This document shows positions 36,879-44,908 of a stretch of 64,000 nt of DNA, in pieces (within the stretch, counting starts at the first letter, position 1; each line of letters opens with the position of its first letter). Source of the DNA: an uncultured Bacilli bacterium (lineage in GTDB: Bacteria; Bacillota_I; Bacilli_A; RF39; UBA660); the NCBI GenBank assembly GCA_934085565.1, contig CAKOHG010000004.1, positions 62,001-126,000 of the forward strand, read 5' to 3'. The translations under genes were made by a program, and so were the position numbers. The notes below the pieces were generated by a model. It ran no database searches and was not told where the DNA came from. It saw nothing but the letters and a program-made list of their open reading frames with translations.

Positions 36879-37445
36879 ATGATGAGTAGTTTAACAACCA
36901 AAAAAGCTATTGCTTATACTTTTAAAGATTTGTTAAAAGAAAAGCCTTTTAATAAAATTACCGTGAATGATATTGCGGATGAATGTGGTATTAATAGGCA
37001 AACTTTTTATTATCATTTTCAAGATATTCCGGATCTAGTCGAGTGGATTTGTATTGATGATGTGGATCATCTTTTAAAGAAAAAAGAAGAATACGAGACA
37101 TGGGAAGACAAATTTTTACTTGTTTTTAAAATTATGTTAGAGGAAAAAATATTTGTTGAAAATATTTATCACTCTGTTTCAAGAGAAATCCTAAGAACCA
37201 ATCTTTATCGTTTGGTATATCCCATTATTTATGATGAAATTGTTAAGAAATCCAAGGACAAGAATCTACATGAAGAAGATAAAAAGTTTATTACCGATTT
37301 TTATAAATATGCTTTTGTTTCCATCGTTTTAGAATGGATTGATAAAGGTATGTATGAAAAACCTGAAGTCATCGTATCAAAGGTGAGTCACTTAGTAACT
37401 GGAACAATTGATCATGCCGTCCATTCTTTAAAAGAAGATAAATAG
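36879..37445 (+). CDS. TetR/AcrR-family transcriptional regulator
   Basis: A 188-residue regulator with an N-terminal helix-turn-helix (ITVNDIADECGINRQTFYYHFQDI, about residues 27-50) and a helical C-terminal domain resembling the DhaS/TetR_C group. It lies 69 bases behind oleate hydratase with its own TATAAT element near 36858, and probably controls the hydratase in response to fatty acids (inference). The ATG at 36879 or the adjacent one at 36882 could be the start, both after GGTGAT. Confidence 0.85.
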   Translation: MMSSLTTKKAIAYTFKDLLKEKPFNKITVNDIADECGINRQTFYYHFQDIPDLVEWICIDDVDHLLKKKEEYETWEDKFLLVFKIMLEEKIFVENIYHSVSREILRTNLYRLVYPIIYDEIVKKSKDKNLHEEDKKFITDFYKYAFVSIVLEWIDKGMYEKPEVIVSKVSHLVTGTIDHAVHSLKEDK

Positions 37446-37458
37446 ATATAGAGAAATT

Positions 37459-37483
37459 ACTAAGTCAAAAGCTTAGTTTTTTT
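37459..37483 (+). terminator. Terminator after the TetR gene
   Basis: ACTAAG (37459-37464) and CTTAGT (37472-37477) form a hairpin followed by a T-run. Confidence 0.75.
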
Positions 37484-37518
37484 AATAAAATTCTTTTTAA
37501 TTTTTTGTTAAAAAGAGG

Positions 37519-37553
37519 TTGACAATTTTGATTGATATTAATATTATGTTAAT
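37519..37553 (+). promoter_or_regulatory. pncA promoter with candidate NrtR operator 1
   Basis: TTGACA (37519-37524), a 17-base spacer and TATTAT (37542-37547) form the promoter of the NAD cluster. The palindrome ATTAATATTATGTTAAT (37537-37553, one mismatch between arms) covers the -10, so a bound repressor would block polymerase. Confidence 0.65.
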
Positions 37554-37590
37554 AACAAATGTTAAACAAATTATTTTTTTAGAAATAGAT

Positions 37591-37607
37591 ATTAACATTT
37601 TGTTAAT
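37591..37607 (+). promoter_or_regulatory. Candidate NrtR operator 2
   Basis: ATTAACATTTTGTTAAT is a perfect 7+3+7 palindrome 13 bases before the pncA start and matches operator 1 in 15 of 17 positions. The two sites are 54 bases apart centre to centre, about five helical turns, which would suit cooperative binding. Confidence 0.65.
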
Positions 37608-37620
37608 AAGGAGAAAAATT

Positions 37621-38202
37621 ATGATAAAAAAAGATTTATTACTTTACAAGAAAGCCTTGTTAGTGGTTGATATGTTAAATGGTTTTGTTAATGAAGGACC
37701 ACTTCATGATAAAAGATGTCAAGAAATTGTTCCTAGGCAAAAAGAATTAATCGAAGAGGCTTTAAAACAAGAAGATTTAGTTGTTTTTATTAAAGATAAT
37801 CATGATAAAAATGCCACAGAGTTTTTAAGAATGCCTGCACATTGTATTGAAAATACCAGTGAGTCAGAGCTTATCCCAGAATTAAAGATTTATGAGGGAA
37901 AAGAAAATACTATATCTATTAAGAAAAACTCCACAAGTTTTAACGAAGTTCCAGCCTTTAGAAAATTAATGCATGACTTAGTTAATTTAGAAAGAGTAGA
38001 TGAAATTGGAGTTTGTACCGACATTTGTGATTTTAATGGAATCATGGGTTTAGCCAATTATTTTGAACAAGAAAATAGACAAGTTTCCTTATATGTCCAT
38101 GAAGATGCAATTAAAACATATGCCGAGGAAGAAAGAAAAAAATATGTAGAAGCCTCTAAGTTGCTTCTGACTCAACAAGGTATTCATTTAGTAAGAAAGT
38201 AG
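37621..38202 (+). CDS. pncA: Nicotinamidase (isochorismatase family)
   Basis: A 193-residue enzyme converting nicotinamide to nicotinate for NAD salvage. Catalytic Asp17 (LLVVDMLNGF) and Cys136 (VCTDIC) are visible; Asp59, His61 and His74 fit the metal-binding site of known nicotinamidases, and Lys101 or Lys102 would complete the triad. The ATG at 37621 has an AAGGAG ribosome-binding site; a longer frame from 37519 runs through the operators and is not credible. It is the first gene of the NAD cluster. Confidence 0.85.
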   Translation: MIKKDLLLYKKALLVVDMLNGFVNEGPLHDKRCQEIVPRQKELIEEALKQEDLVVFIKDNHDKNATEFLRMPAHCIENTSESELIPELKIYEGKENTISIKKNSTSFNEVPAFRKLMHDLVNLERVDEIGVCTDICDFNGIMGLANYFEQENRQVSLYVHEDAIKTYAEEERKKYVEASKLLLTQQGIHLVRK

Positions 38203-38211
38203 GAAAAAATT

Positions 38212-39663
38212 ATGGAAAATAAAAGTTTAATGACCGATTTTTATGAATTAACAATGGCTCAAACTTATTTTGAAGCAGGAAAGAAAGATGAACAAGTATA
38301 TTTTGATATCTTCTTTCGAAAGAATCCTTTTAATGGAGGATATACTTTAAGTGGAGGTTTAGAAGAAATTATTAACTATATTAAAAATTTTAAATATGGA
38401 CAGGAAGAAATTTCTTATTTAAGAAGATTAGGAACGTTTAAGAAAGAATTTTTAAATTATTTAGAGTCCTTAACATTTAAAGGCGATATTTATTCTGTGT
38501 TAGATGGTACGGTTGTTTTTCCAAATGAACCCGTAATTACTGTTAAATCAGACATTATCACGGCTCAATTATTAGAAACCGCTTTACTTGCGTCATTTAA
38601 TCATGCTTCCCTTGTTACTACTGCTGCAAAAAGAATTACTCACGAAGCAGGTAATATTCCCGTCATGGAATTTGGATCACGAAGAGCAAGAGGAATAGAC
38701 TCTAGTATTGAAGCGAGTAAATATGCTTTTATAGGGGGGTGTTGTGGAACATCTAATACTTATGCTGGGATGAAATATGATATTCCCGTTCTAGGAACCA
38801 TGGCTCATTCTTTAGTAACAGAAGCCGAAAATGAATATGAAGCATTTAAACAATATGCCATTTCTAATCCGGATAATTGTATCTTTTTAGTAGATACTTA
38901 TGACACTTTAAAAAGTGGTTTACCTAATGCTATCAAATTAGCAGACGAATTTTTAACGCCAAGAAATATCCCATTTAAAGGTATTCGTATTGATAGTGGT
39001 GATTTAGCGTATCTTTCTAAAGAAGCTCGAAAAATGCTTGATGAAGCAGGATATAAAGATACTAAAATTTGTTTATCCAATGGTTTAAATGAATATACCA
39101 TTAAAGAGTTAAAAAACGAAGGAGCCGTTATTGATTCTTTAGGGGTTGGCGATAATATTTCAGCTTCCAAAGAAAGATTAGGGGGTGTTTATAAATTGGT
39201 AGCCGTAGAGCAAGAAGGCGTGGTTATCCCTAAAATTAAAGTAAGTAATGATTCTATTAAAACAACGAATCCAGGTTACAAAAAAGTATATCGTTTTTAT
39301 GATAAAAAAACAGGCTATGCTCTTGGGGATGTTGTTGCTTTAGCCGATGAAAAAATACCAGAAAAAGATTATACCTTAGTTCATTCTGTAGATACTTGGA
39401 AGCAAAAAAAATTAAGTGATTATCATTTACGTGAATTACAAGTTCCTATTTTCCTAAATGGAAAGTTAGTTTATGAAAGTCAAAGCTTAAAAGAAAAACA
39501 ACAGTATTGCCAGCAAGAGTTTAGTTCCATGTACGAAGAAGTAACGAGAATAACAAATCCTCATGAATATTATGTTGATTTAAGTGAAAAGTTACGAAGT
39601 TTAAAAGAAGAAATGATTAGACGAGAAACAACAAAAGATCTAAGTTTAAAAAGAGTAAAATAA
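38212..39663 (+). CDS. pncB: Nicotinate phosphoribosyltransferase
   Basis: A 483-residue enzyme that joins nicotinate and PRPP to nicotinate mononucleotide, using ATP. Family motifs are MTDFYELTMAQTYF at the N-terminus, MEFGSRRARG, GTMAHSLV (the region of the phosphorylated His) and FKGIRIDSGDLAYLSK. Length fits the bacterial PncB type. It sits 9 bases after pncA and takes its product as substrate. Confidence 0.95.
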   Translation: MENKSLMTDFYELTMAQTYFEAGKKDEQVYFDIFFRKNPFNGGYTLSGGLEEIINYIKNFKYGQEEISYLRRLGTFKKEFLNYLESLTFKGDIYSVLDGTVVFPNEPVITVKSDIITAQLLETALLASFNHASLVTTAAKRITHEAGNIPVMEFGSRRARGIDSSIEASKYAFIGGCCGTSNTYAGMKYDIPVLGTMAHSLVTEAENEYEAFKQYAISNPDNCIFLVDTYDTLKSGLPNAIKLADEFLTPRNIPFKGIRIDSGDLAYLSKEARKMLDEAGYKDTKICLSNGLNEYTIKELKNEGAVIDSLGVGDNISASKERLGGVYKLVAVEQEGVVIPKIKVSNDSIKTTNPGYKKVYRFYDKKTGYALGDVVALADEKIPEKDYTLVHSVDTWKQKKLSDYHLRELQVPIFLNGKLVYESQSLKEKQQYCQQEFSSMYEEVTRITNPHEYYVDLSEKLRSLKEEMIRRETTKDLSLKRVK

Positions 39664-39678
39664 AGAAAGAGGTAAAAC

Positions 39679-41634
39679 ATGAAAGAAAATGGTTTTGTAC
39701 GAGTAGGAGCAATGGTTAATAAACTTTATCTTGGTAATGCCCTTATGAATGCTAAAGAAATAACGGAAGAAATCAAAAAAGCTTATGATAAGAAAGTAGA
39801 AATAATAGTAACTCCTGAATTATCATTAACCGGTTATACCTGTGGGGATATGTTTTTTCAAGATAAATTAATTGCGGATAGCCTAGAAGGTTTAGCTTAT
39901 ATTTTAAAAGAAACGGAAAAACTTGATATCATTTCGATTATAGGTATGCCTATTCGGGTAAGTAGCAAGCTTTTTAACTGCGGAGTCGTTCTTTCTAAAG
40001 GAAAAATTTTAGGTATTGTTCCTAAAACGTATCTTCCAAATTATAAAGAATTTTATGAACATCGTTGGTTTACTTCAGGAGCATGTTGCAAAGAAAAAGA
40101 AATAGAACTTCTTTCCCAAAATGTGCCAATAGGATGTGACTTGTTATTTCAAGATGAAAAACATAAAGAAATTACTTTTTCGATAGAAATTTGTGAAGAC
40201 TTATGGGCTGTTATGCCACCTAGTAATGAAGCTAGTCAAAAAGGAGCAACCATTATCTTTAATTTATCAAGTAGTAATGAACTTATTGGTAAAAGAGCTT
40301 ATCGGAAAAGTTTAGTTTCTCATCAATCATCTAAAACCATTTCTGCTTACGTTTATACCTCAAGTGGGTTAATGGAAAGTACTTCAGATATTGTTTTTGG
40401 AGGAGCCAGTTTGATTTTTGAAAATGGAACACTTTTAAAAGAAGGGGAAAATTTCCTTTTAGATAGTCACTTTATTTATCAAGATATCGACGTTTTAAAG
40501 CTCGTTCATGATCGTGTTCAAAATAAAAGTTTTGCCTTTTTAGAAAGTGATAAATCTTACCGAATTATTAAAGTTTCTGTGCCGGATCATCTTTCTAAGT
40601 TAGAAAGAAAATATTCTCCTTATCCTTTTGTTCCCGAAAATGCTTTAGAGAAAAAGGAAAGATGTTTAGAAATTATTAATATTCAAAGTAATGCTTTAGC
40701 AAGAAGACTAATAAAGCTAGACTATCCCAAATGTGTTATTGGCATGAGTGGTGGCTTAGATTCTACACTTGCTTTTCTAATTACGGTGAAAGCCTTTCTT
40801 AAACTAAAACTTGATAATAAAAATATTATTGGTATTACGATGCCTGGTTTTGGCACTACCAAAAGAACTTATCAAAATGCCAAATTATTAGTAGAAAATT
40901 ATAAAGCTACCTTAAAAGAAATTAGTATTAAAAAAGCCTGTACGGTTCATATGGAAGATATTGGTCTTTCTTTAGAGGATAGAAGCGTTACTTATGAAAA
41001 TGTCCAAGCAAGAGAAAGAACACAAATTCTAATGGATGTCGCTAATAAAGAAAATGGTATTGTCATTGGTACTGGAGATTTATCGGAACTTGCCCTTGGT
41101 TGGTGTACTTATAATGGTGATCATATGAGTATGTATAATGTTAACTGTTCTATTCCTAAAACCTTAATTCGTTATTTAATCGAATGGTTTATGGAAGAAG
41201 AAACAGGTGTTTGTAAAGAGGGTTTAAAAGACATTTTAGATACTCCCATATCCCCAGAGCTTTTACCACCAGATGAATACGGTCATATTAGCCAAAAAAC
41301 AGAGTCTGCTATTGGACCTTATGTTTTACATGATTTTTTTCTTTACCATTTCTTGAGATATGGTACGCGTCCTAAAAAATTATATTTACTCGCGACTGAA
41401 ACTTTTGAAGCATTTAAGAAAGAAGATATTTTAAAATATTTACAAGTATTTATCAAAAGATTTTTTACACAGCAATTTAAAAGAAATTGTGTTCCGGACG
41501 GTATTAAAGTAGGAAGTATTAGTTTATCTCCAAGAGGTGATTTAAGGCTTCCTAGTGAAATAGATTATCAAAGTTATATGGATGAACTAAAAGAAATTGA
41601 AAAAAATTTAATAAAGAAAGAAGAAGTTTTATGA
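39679..41634 (+). CDS. nadE: Glutamine-dependent NAD+ synthetase
   Basis: A 651-residue two-domain enzyme. The N-terminal nitrilase-type glutaminase domain has the triad Glu47 (TPELSLTGY), Lys116 (VPKTYLPN) and Cys172 (IEICEDLW). The C-terminal synthetase domain has the PP-loop SGGLDS (357-362) and GTGDLSELALGW. It amidates nicotinate adenine dinucleotide to NAD with ammonia channelled from glutamine. It overlaps the next gene by an ATGA junction. Confidence 0.95.
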   Translation: MKENGFVRVGAMVNKLYLGNALMNAKEITEEIKKAYDKKVEIIVTPELSLTGYTCGDMFFQDKLIADSLEGLAYILKETEKLDIISIIGMPIRVSSKLFNCGVVLSKGKILGIVPKTYLPNYKEFYEHRWFTSGACCKEKEIELLSQNVPIGCDLLFQDEKHKEITFSIEICEDLWAVMPPSNEASQKGATIIFNLSSSNELIGKRAYRKSLVSHQSSKTISAYVYTSSGLMESTSDIVFGGASLIFENGTLLKEGENFLLDSHFIYQDIDVLKLVHDRVQNKSFAFLESDKSYRIIKVSVPDHLSKLERKYSPYPFVPENALEKKERCLEIINIQSNALARRLIKLDYPKCVIGMSGGLDSTLAFLITVKAFLKLKLDNKNIIGITMPGFGTTKRTYQNAKLLVENYKATLKEISIKKACTVHMEDIGLSLEDRSVTYENVQARERTQILMDVANKENGIVIGTGDLSELALGWCTYNGDHMSMYNVNCSIPKTLIRYLIEWFMEEETGVCKEGLKDILDTPISPELLPPDEYGHISQKTESAIGPYVLHDFFLYHFLRYGTRPKKLYLLATETFEAFKKEDILKYLQVFIKRFFTQQFKRNCVPDGIKVGSISLSPRGDLRLPSEIDYQSYMDELKEIEKNLIKKEEVL

Positions 41635-42104
41635 AAGATTTTACCAAAATAGTAAATAAATTACGTGATCAAAAGTTAACGATTTCCACCATGGAGTCTT
41701 GTACAGGAGGAAAAGTTGCCAGTGAAATAACCAATATTCCTGGTGCTAGTGAAGTTTTAAAATTCAGTGCCGTAACTTACAGTAATGAATATAAAATAAA
41801 AATGAGTGTTGATGAAAAAGTTATTGCTAAATACAGTGTTTATAGTATGGAAACAGCCATGGAAATGGCGAAAAAGATTACTATGTTTTCCAATAGCAAC
41901 TGGGGAATTGGTATCACCGGTAAATTAAAAAGAAAAGATGAAGCAAATTTGTTTGGTGATGACAGCACGGTTTATGTCTGTCTTTATAATAAAGATAAGG
42001 ATATGTTTTATAAGGATACGCTTCTTTGCAAATATGATGAAAGAGTCAAAAATAAAGATTTAATCATAGATAAAATAATTACTATGTTAGAAAAAATACT
42101 ATAA
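41631..42104 (+). CDS. pncC: CinA C-terminal/PncC-like nicotinamide-nucleotide amidohydrolase
   Basis: A 157-residue protein of the CinA C-terminal family with ESCTGGKVASEIT near the N-terminus and GIGITGKL in the middle. PncC converts NMN to nicotinate mononucleotide, recycling the product of DNA ligase. Position in a NAD operon supports this role over the competence-linked CinA function. The protein is divergent, and the usual PGG segment after GITG is altered to KRKDEANLFGDD. Confidence 0.75.
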   Translation: MKDFTKIVNKLRDQKLTISTMESCTGGKVASEITNIPGASEVLKFSAVTYSNEYKIKMSVDEKVIAKYSVYSMETAMEMAKKITMFSNSNWGIGITGKLKRKDEANLFGDDSTVYVCLYNKDKDMFYKDTLLCKYDERVKNKDLIIDKIITMLEKIL

Positions 42105-42124
42105 AAGGTACAAATTTATGTGTT

Positions 42125-42141
42125 ATAATCATTTTGTTGAT
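42125..42141 (+). promoter_or_regulatory. Candidate NrtR half-conserved operator before nrtR
   Basis: ATAATCATTTTGTTGAT matches operator 2 (37591) in 14 of 17 positions and overlaps a GTTATAAT -10 element at about 42122-42129. It lies 13 bases before the nrtR start, the same spacing as at pncA, suggesting autoregulation. Confidence 0.5.
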
Positions 42142-42154
42142 AAGAGGAGATTTT

Positions 42155-42985
42155 ATGAGTATTTACAAAACAGAAGAAGAATTTTTAAAAAACTATAATG
42201 CGGATGCGTTTGAAAAATTATCTATGACAGCCGACATTTTATTAATCAGTGTATCTTCCGAAGAAAATGAAAACTATCGTAAGACTGATAAAAAAATGAT
42301 GAGTATTTTACTTGTTAAAAGAGAAGATTATCCTTATATAAATAAATGGTGTCTTCCTGGTGGATTTTTGGATGTCAAAAAAGAAACCTTAGAAGAATGT
42401 GCTAAAAGAGTTTTAAAAAGAGAAACTAATTTAGACGATATTTATTTAGAACAACTTTATACGTACGATGCGGTGGATAGAGATCCAAGATTAAGAGTTG
42501 TTTCAACTTCTTATATTGCTTTAGTTGATAAAAATCGTTTACGTAAAGATTTAACCCCAAATGCTTCGTGGTTTGATATTACTTTGATAGAAGAAAAAGA
42601 CAATATAGTGGATATTATTTTAGATAACAAAAAAGAAACTTTACATCTAAAAATCAAAAAAACACTTTGTGAAAAAACAACCGATAGATATCACTTTAGT
42701 ACCGAAAAAAATGTTTTAGCTTTTGACCATGATTTGATTGTCTTGGCTGGTCTTGAACGAATGAAAAATAAAGTGAATTATACAGATATTGTCTTTAATA
42801 TGATGCCAACTTATTTTACTTTAGGCGAGTTACAAAGTGTTTATGAAATTATTTTAGGTAAAAAATTACTGGCTCCCGCTTTTCGAAGAATTATTCAAGA
42901 CAAAGTTGAAAAAACAAATAAAACAACTTCAGGAGATGGTCATAGACCTTCGGCTTTATTTCAATATAAAAATCATAATATATAA
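42155..42985 (+). CDS. nrtR: NrtR-type Nudix-related transcriptional regulator
   Basis: A 276-residue protein: an N-terminal Nudix-like domain (about residues 25-165) and a C-terminal winged helix (about 205-270) with FTLGELQSVYEIILGKK and FRRIIQDKV...GHRPSALF, the NrtR signature. In the Nudix box (LPGGF...ECAKRVLKRETNL) the catalytic REUxEE is degraded (Arg-Val-Leu-Lys-Arg-Glu), so it likely senses ADP-ribose or NAD without hydrolysing it. It is placed inside the NAD cluster and probably binds the palindromes at 37537 and 37591. Confidence 0.85.
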   Translation: MSIYKTEEEFLKNYNADAFEKLSMTADILLISVSSEENENYRKTDKKMMSILLVKREDYPYINKWCLPGGFLDVKKETLEECAKRVLKRETNLDDIYLEQLYTYDAVDRDPRLRVVSTSYIALVDKNRLRKDLTPNASWFDITLIEEKDNIVDIILDNKKETLHLKIKKTLCEKTTDRYHFSTEKNVLAFDHDLIVLAGLERMKNKVNYTDIVFNMMPTYFTLGELQSVYEIILGKKLLAPAFRRIIQDKVEKTNKTTSGDGHRPSALFQYKNHNI

Positions 42986-43049
42986 ATATTTTATATATTA
43001 TTTTTTAAAAAATATGTTATTACCAATATGATAATAAGAAAGGAAAACT

Positions 43050-43610
43050 ATGAAAATAGGTGTTTTTATTGGGAGCTTTAATCCGCCTCATGTAGGACAT
43101 GAAAAAATAATGCAATACTTATTAGAAAAAAAGTTTGTCGATAAAATTTTACTTGTGCCAACGGGTAATTATTGGGATAAAAATAATTTGTTACCTTTAA
43201 AAGAAAGAATTAATCTTCTAAAGTTTTATGAAAATAAATGTATTACAGTGGAGACAGAATATAATAACTGTACTTTTACTTATGAATTGATGAGAAATTT
43301 AAATAAAAAATATATAAGTGATGAATTATTTCTTATCATGGGTGCTGATAATATTGTTAATTTTACGAAATGGCAAAATTATGAGGAATTACTCGAATAT
43401 CCCATTATTGTTATGAATCGTAATCATATTGATATTACAAAGTATACTGAAAAATTAAAAGGAAATTTTTTGATTATCAAAGATTATCCCTTTATTGATA
43501 TTTCTTCTTCCCAAATTAGAGAAAATATTAAGTTGTATCAAAATTATTTAAAAAAAGAAGTCTATAAATCTATTATAGAAAATAAATTATATGGAGAATG
43601 TTATGAATGA
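43050..43610 (+). CDS. nadD: Nicotinate-nucleotide adenylyltransferase
   Basis: A 186-residue nucleotidyltransferase with GSFNPPHVGH (8-17), the ATP-binding HxGH region, MGADNIVNFTKWQNYEELL typical of NadD, and a late ISSSQIR motif. It transfers AMP to nicotinate mononucleotide to form NaAD, the substrate of NadE. The gene context supports NadD over related enzymes such as CoaD. It overlaps the start of the prs-like gene. Confidence 0.88.
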   Translation: MKIGVFIGSFNPPHVGHEKIMQYLLEKKFVDKILLVPTGNYWDKNNLLPLKERINLLKFYENKCITVETEYNNCTFTYELMRNLNKKYISDELFLIMGADNIVNFTKWQNYEELLEYPIIVMNRNHIDITKYTEKLKGNFLIIKDYPFIDISSSQIRENIKLYQNYLKKEVYKSIIENKLYGECYE

Positions 43611-44637
43611 ATTAAAAATGGTATGTATGGATAATATCCGTGAGTTAGGAAAAAAAGTAGATAGCTATTTAAAAAAGAAATATAATAGCTCACAATCTTA
43701 TCTTGTGGAGTTTAAAAGAGATCGTTTTAATAACGGCGAAGGTAAATTTACTTTTTTAGAATCGATGAGAGATAAAGAAGTCTTTATTTTATCGGATGTT
43801 GGTAATTACAGTGTGACGTATCAAATGCATGGTCATGAAGTGATGATGGGACCAGATGAACATTTCCAAGATATTAAAAGGTGTCTTAATGCCTTATCTG
43901 GGTACGCTAAAAAAATTGTGTTAGTCATGCCTCTTTTATATCAGTCAAGGCAGGATAAAAGAAATAACTATGAAAGTCTCGATTGTGCTATGGCTTTAAA
44001 AGAACTTGCTAATCTTGGGGTAAATGAGATTGTTACCATGGATGTGCATAATAACAGTGTTTCTAATGCCATTCCAAACCTTCCTTTTGAAAGCTTTTTA
44101 CCAGCTGATGTTATTTTAAAGGAGCTAACCTCTAAAGAAAAACTTGGCGATTTAATCGTCATTAGTCCAGATGTTGGAGCTACGAAAAGAGCTCGTGTGT
44201 ATGCAGATACGTTAGGAATTAACGTGGGCTTGTTTTATAAAAGGCGTGATTTAACTAAAGTTATTAATGGTAAAAATCCAATCATTGAGCATACCTATCT
44301 AGGCGATTCTGTAAAGGGAAAAACGTGTTTAGTCGTTGATGATATGATTGCTTCTGGTTCTTCTATTATTGAAGTAGGAGAAAGGCTAAAAAGTTTAGGC
44401 GCACAAAAAGTATTTTTTATTACTACTTTTTCTTTATTTACGGAAGATATTAAGTGTTTTCAAAAGTCTTATCAAAATAAAGTGTTTGATAAATTATATA
44501 CAACTAATTTAAGTTACATTCCAGCATCTTACCAAGATGAACCATGGTTACATGTCGTGGAATGTTCTCAAAAAATAGCTGAAATTATTGATGGAATTCA
44601 CCAAAGTAAATCCTTAGAAAATTTTATTAACCGTTAA
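43603..44637 (+). CDS. prs: Divergent ribose-phosphate pyrophosphokinase (PRPP synthetase-like)
   Basis: A 344-residue PRPP synthetase-family protein. The PRPP-binding loop LVVDDMIASGSSI, the PLLYQSRQDK segment and DVHNNSVSNAI correspond to the catalytic regions of Prs, but the N-terminus and flanks are divergent. It would make PRPP from ribose 5-phosphate and ATP, which PncB consumes, explaining its place in the NAD cluster. I start at the ATG at 43603 with GGAGAATG before it. The genome probably also has a canonical prs, so the symbol is tentative. Confidence 0.75.
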   Translation: MNELKMVCMDNIRELGKKVDSYLKKKYNSSQSYLVEFKRDRFNNGEGKFTFLESMRDKEVFILSDVGNYSVTYQMHGHEVMMGPDEHFQDIKRCLNALSGYAKKIVLVMPLLYQSRQDKRNNYESLDCAMALKELANLGVNEIVTMDVHNNSVSNAIPNLPFESFLPADVILKELTSKEKLGDLIVISPDVGATKRARVYADTLGINVGLFYKRRDLTKVINGKNPIIEHTYLGDSVKGKTCLVVDDMIASGSSIIEVGERLKSLGAQKVFFITTFSLFTEDIKCFQKSYQNKVFDKLYTTNLSYIPASYQDEPWLHVVECSQKIAEIIDGIHQSKSLENFINR

Positions 44638-44643
44638 TTAGAG

Positions 44644-44672
44644 TTGACAAAAGAGAGAAAAGCTCTTAAAAT
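44644..44672 (+). promoter_or_regulatory. Promoter of the T-box/gltX unit
   Basis: TTGACA (44644-44649), a 17-base spacer and TAAAAT (44667-44672), placed directly before the T-box leader. Confidence 0.75.
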
Positions 44673-44679
44673 AATTTTT

Positions 44680-44890
44680 GAAAGCAGAGAAAAAGAGGAG
44701 TAAAAATGTTTTACTTTTAAAGAGAGTCTATGTTTATGGGTGGAAATAGATAAAGTGACATTTTGAAGAAACTTTGGAGTTGATTATACGTTCAAGTATA
44801 ATCCGGGAATTTCCCGTTATCAAAATAAGAAAAAAATAAGGTGGTACCACGAATAGATTCGTCCTTTGGGTGGTGGCACCTTTTTTATTT
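44680..44890 (+). promoter_or_regulatory. T-box riboswitch, probably glutamate-specific
   Basis: The leader ends with the T-box sequence AAGGTGGTACCACG (about 44841-44854), whose TGG pairs with the tRNA CCA end, and then a terminator hairpin formed by AGGTG...CACCT followed by T6 (to about 44887). Upstream, Stem I contains GTGGAAATAGATAAAGTG-type elements, and a GAA triplet (44765-44767, or the next one at 44768-44770) is the likely specifier for tRNA-Glu. Uncharged tRNA-Glu would favour antitermination and raise gltX expression. Confidence 0.88.
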
Positions 44891-44908
44891 TAGAAAGAAG
44901 GAAATAAA

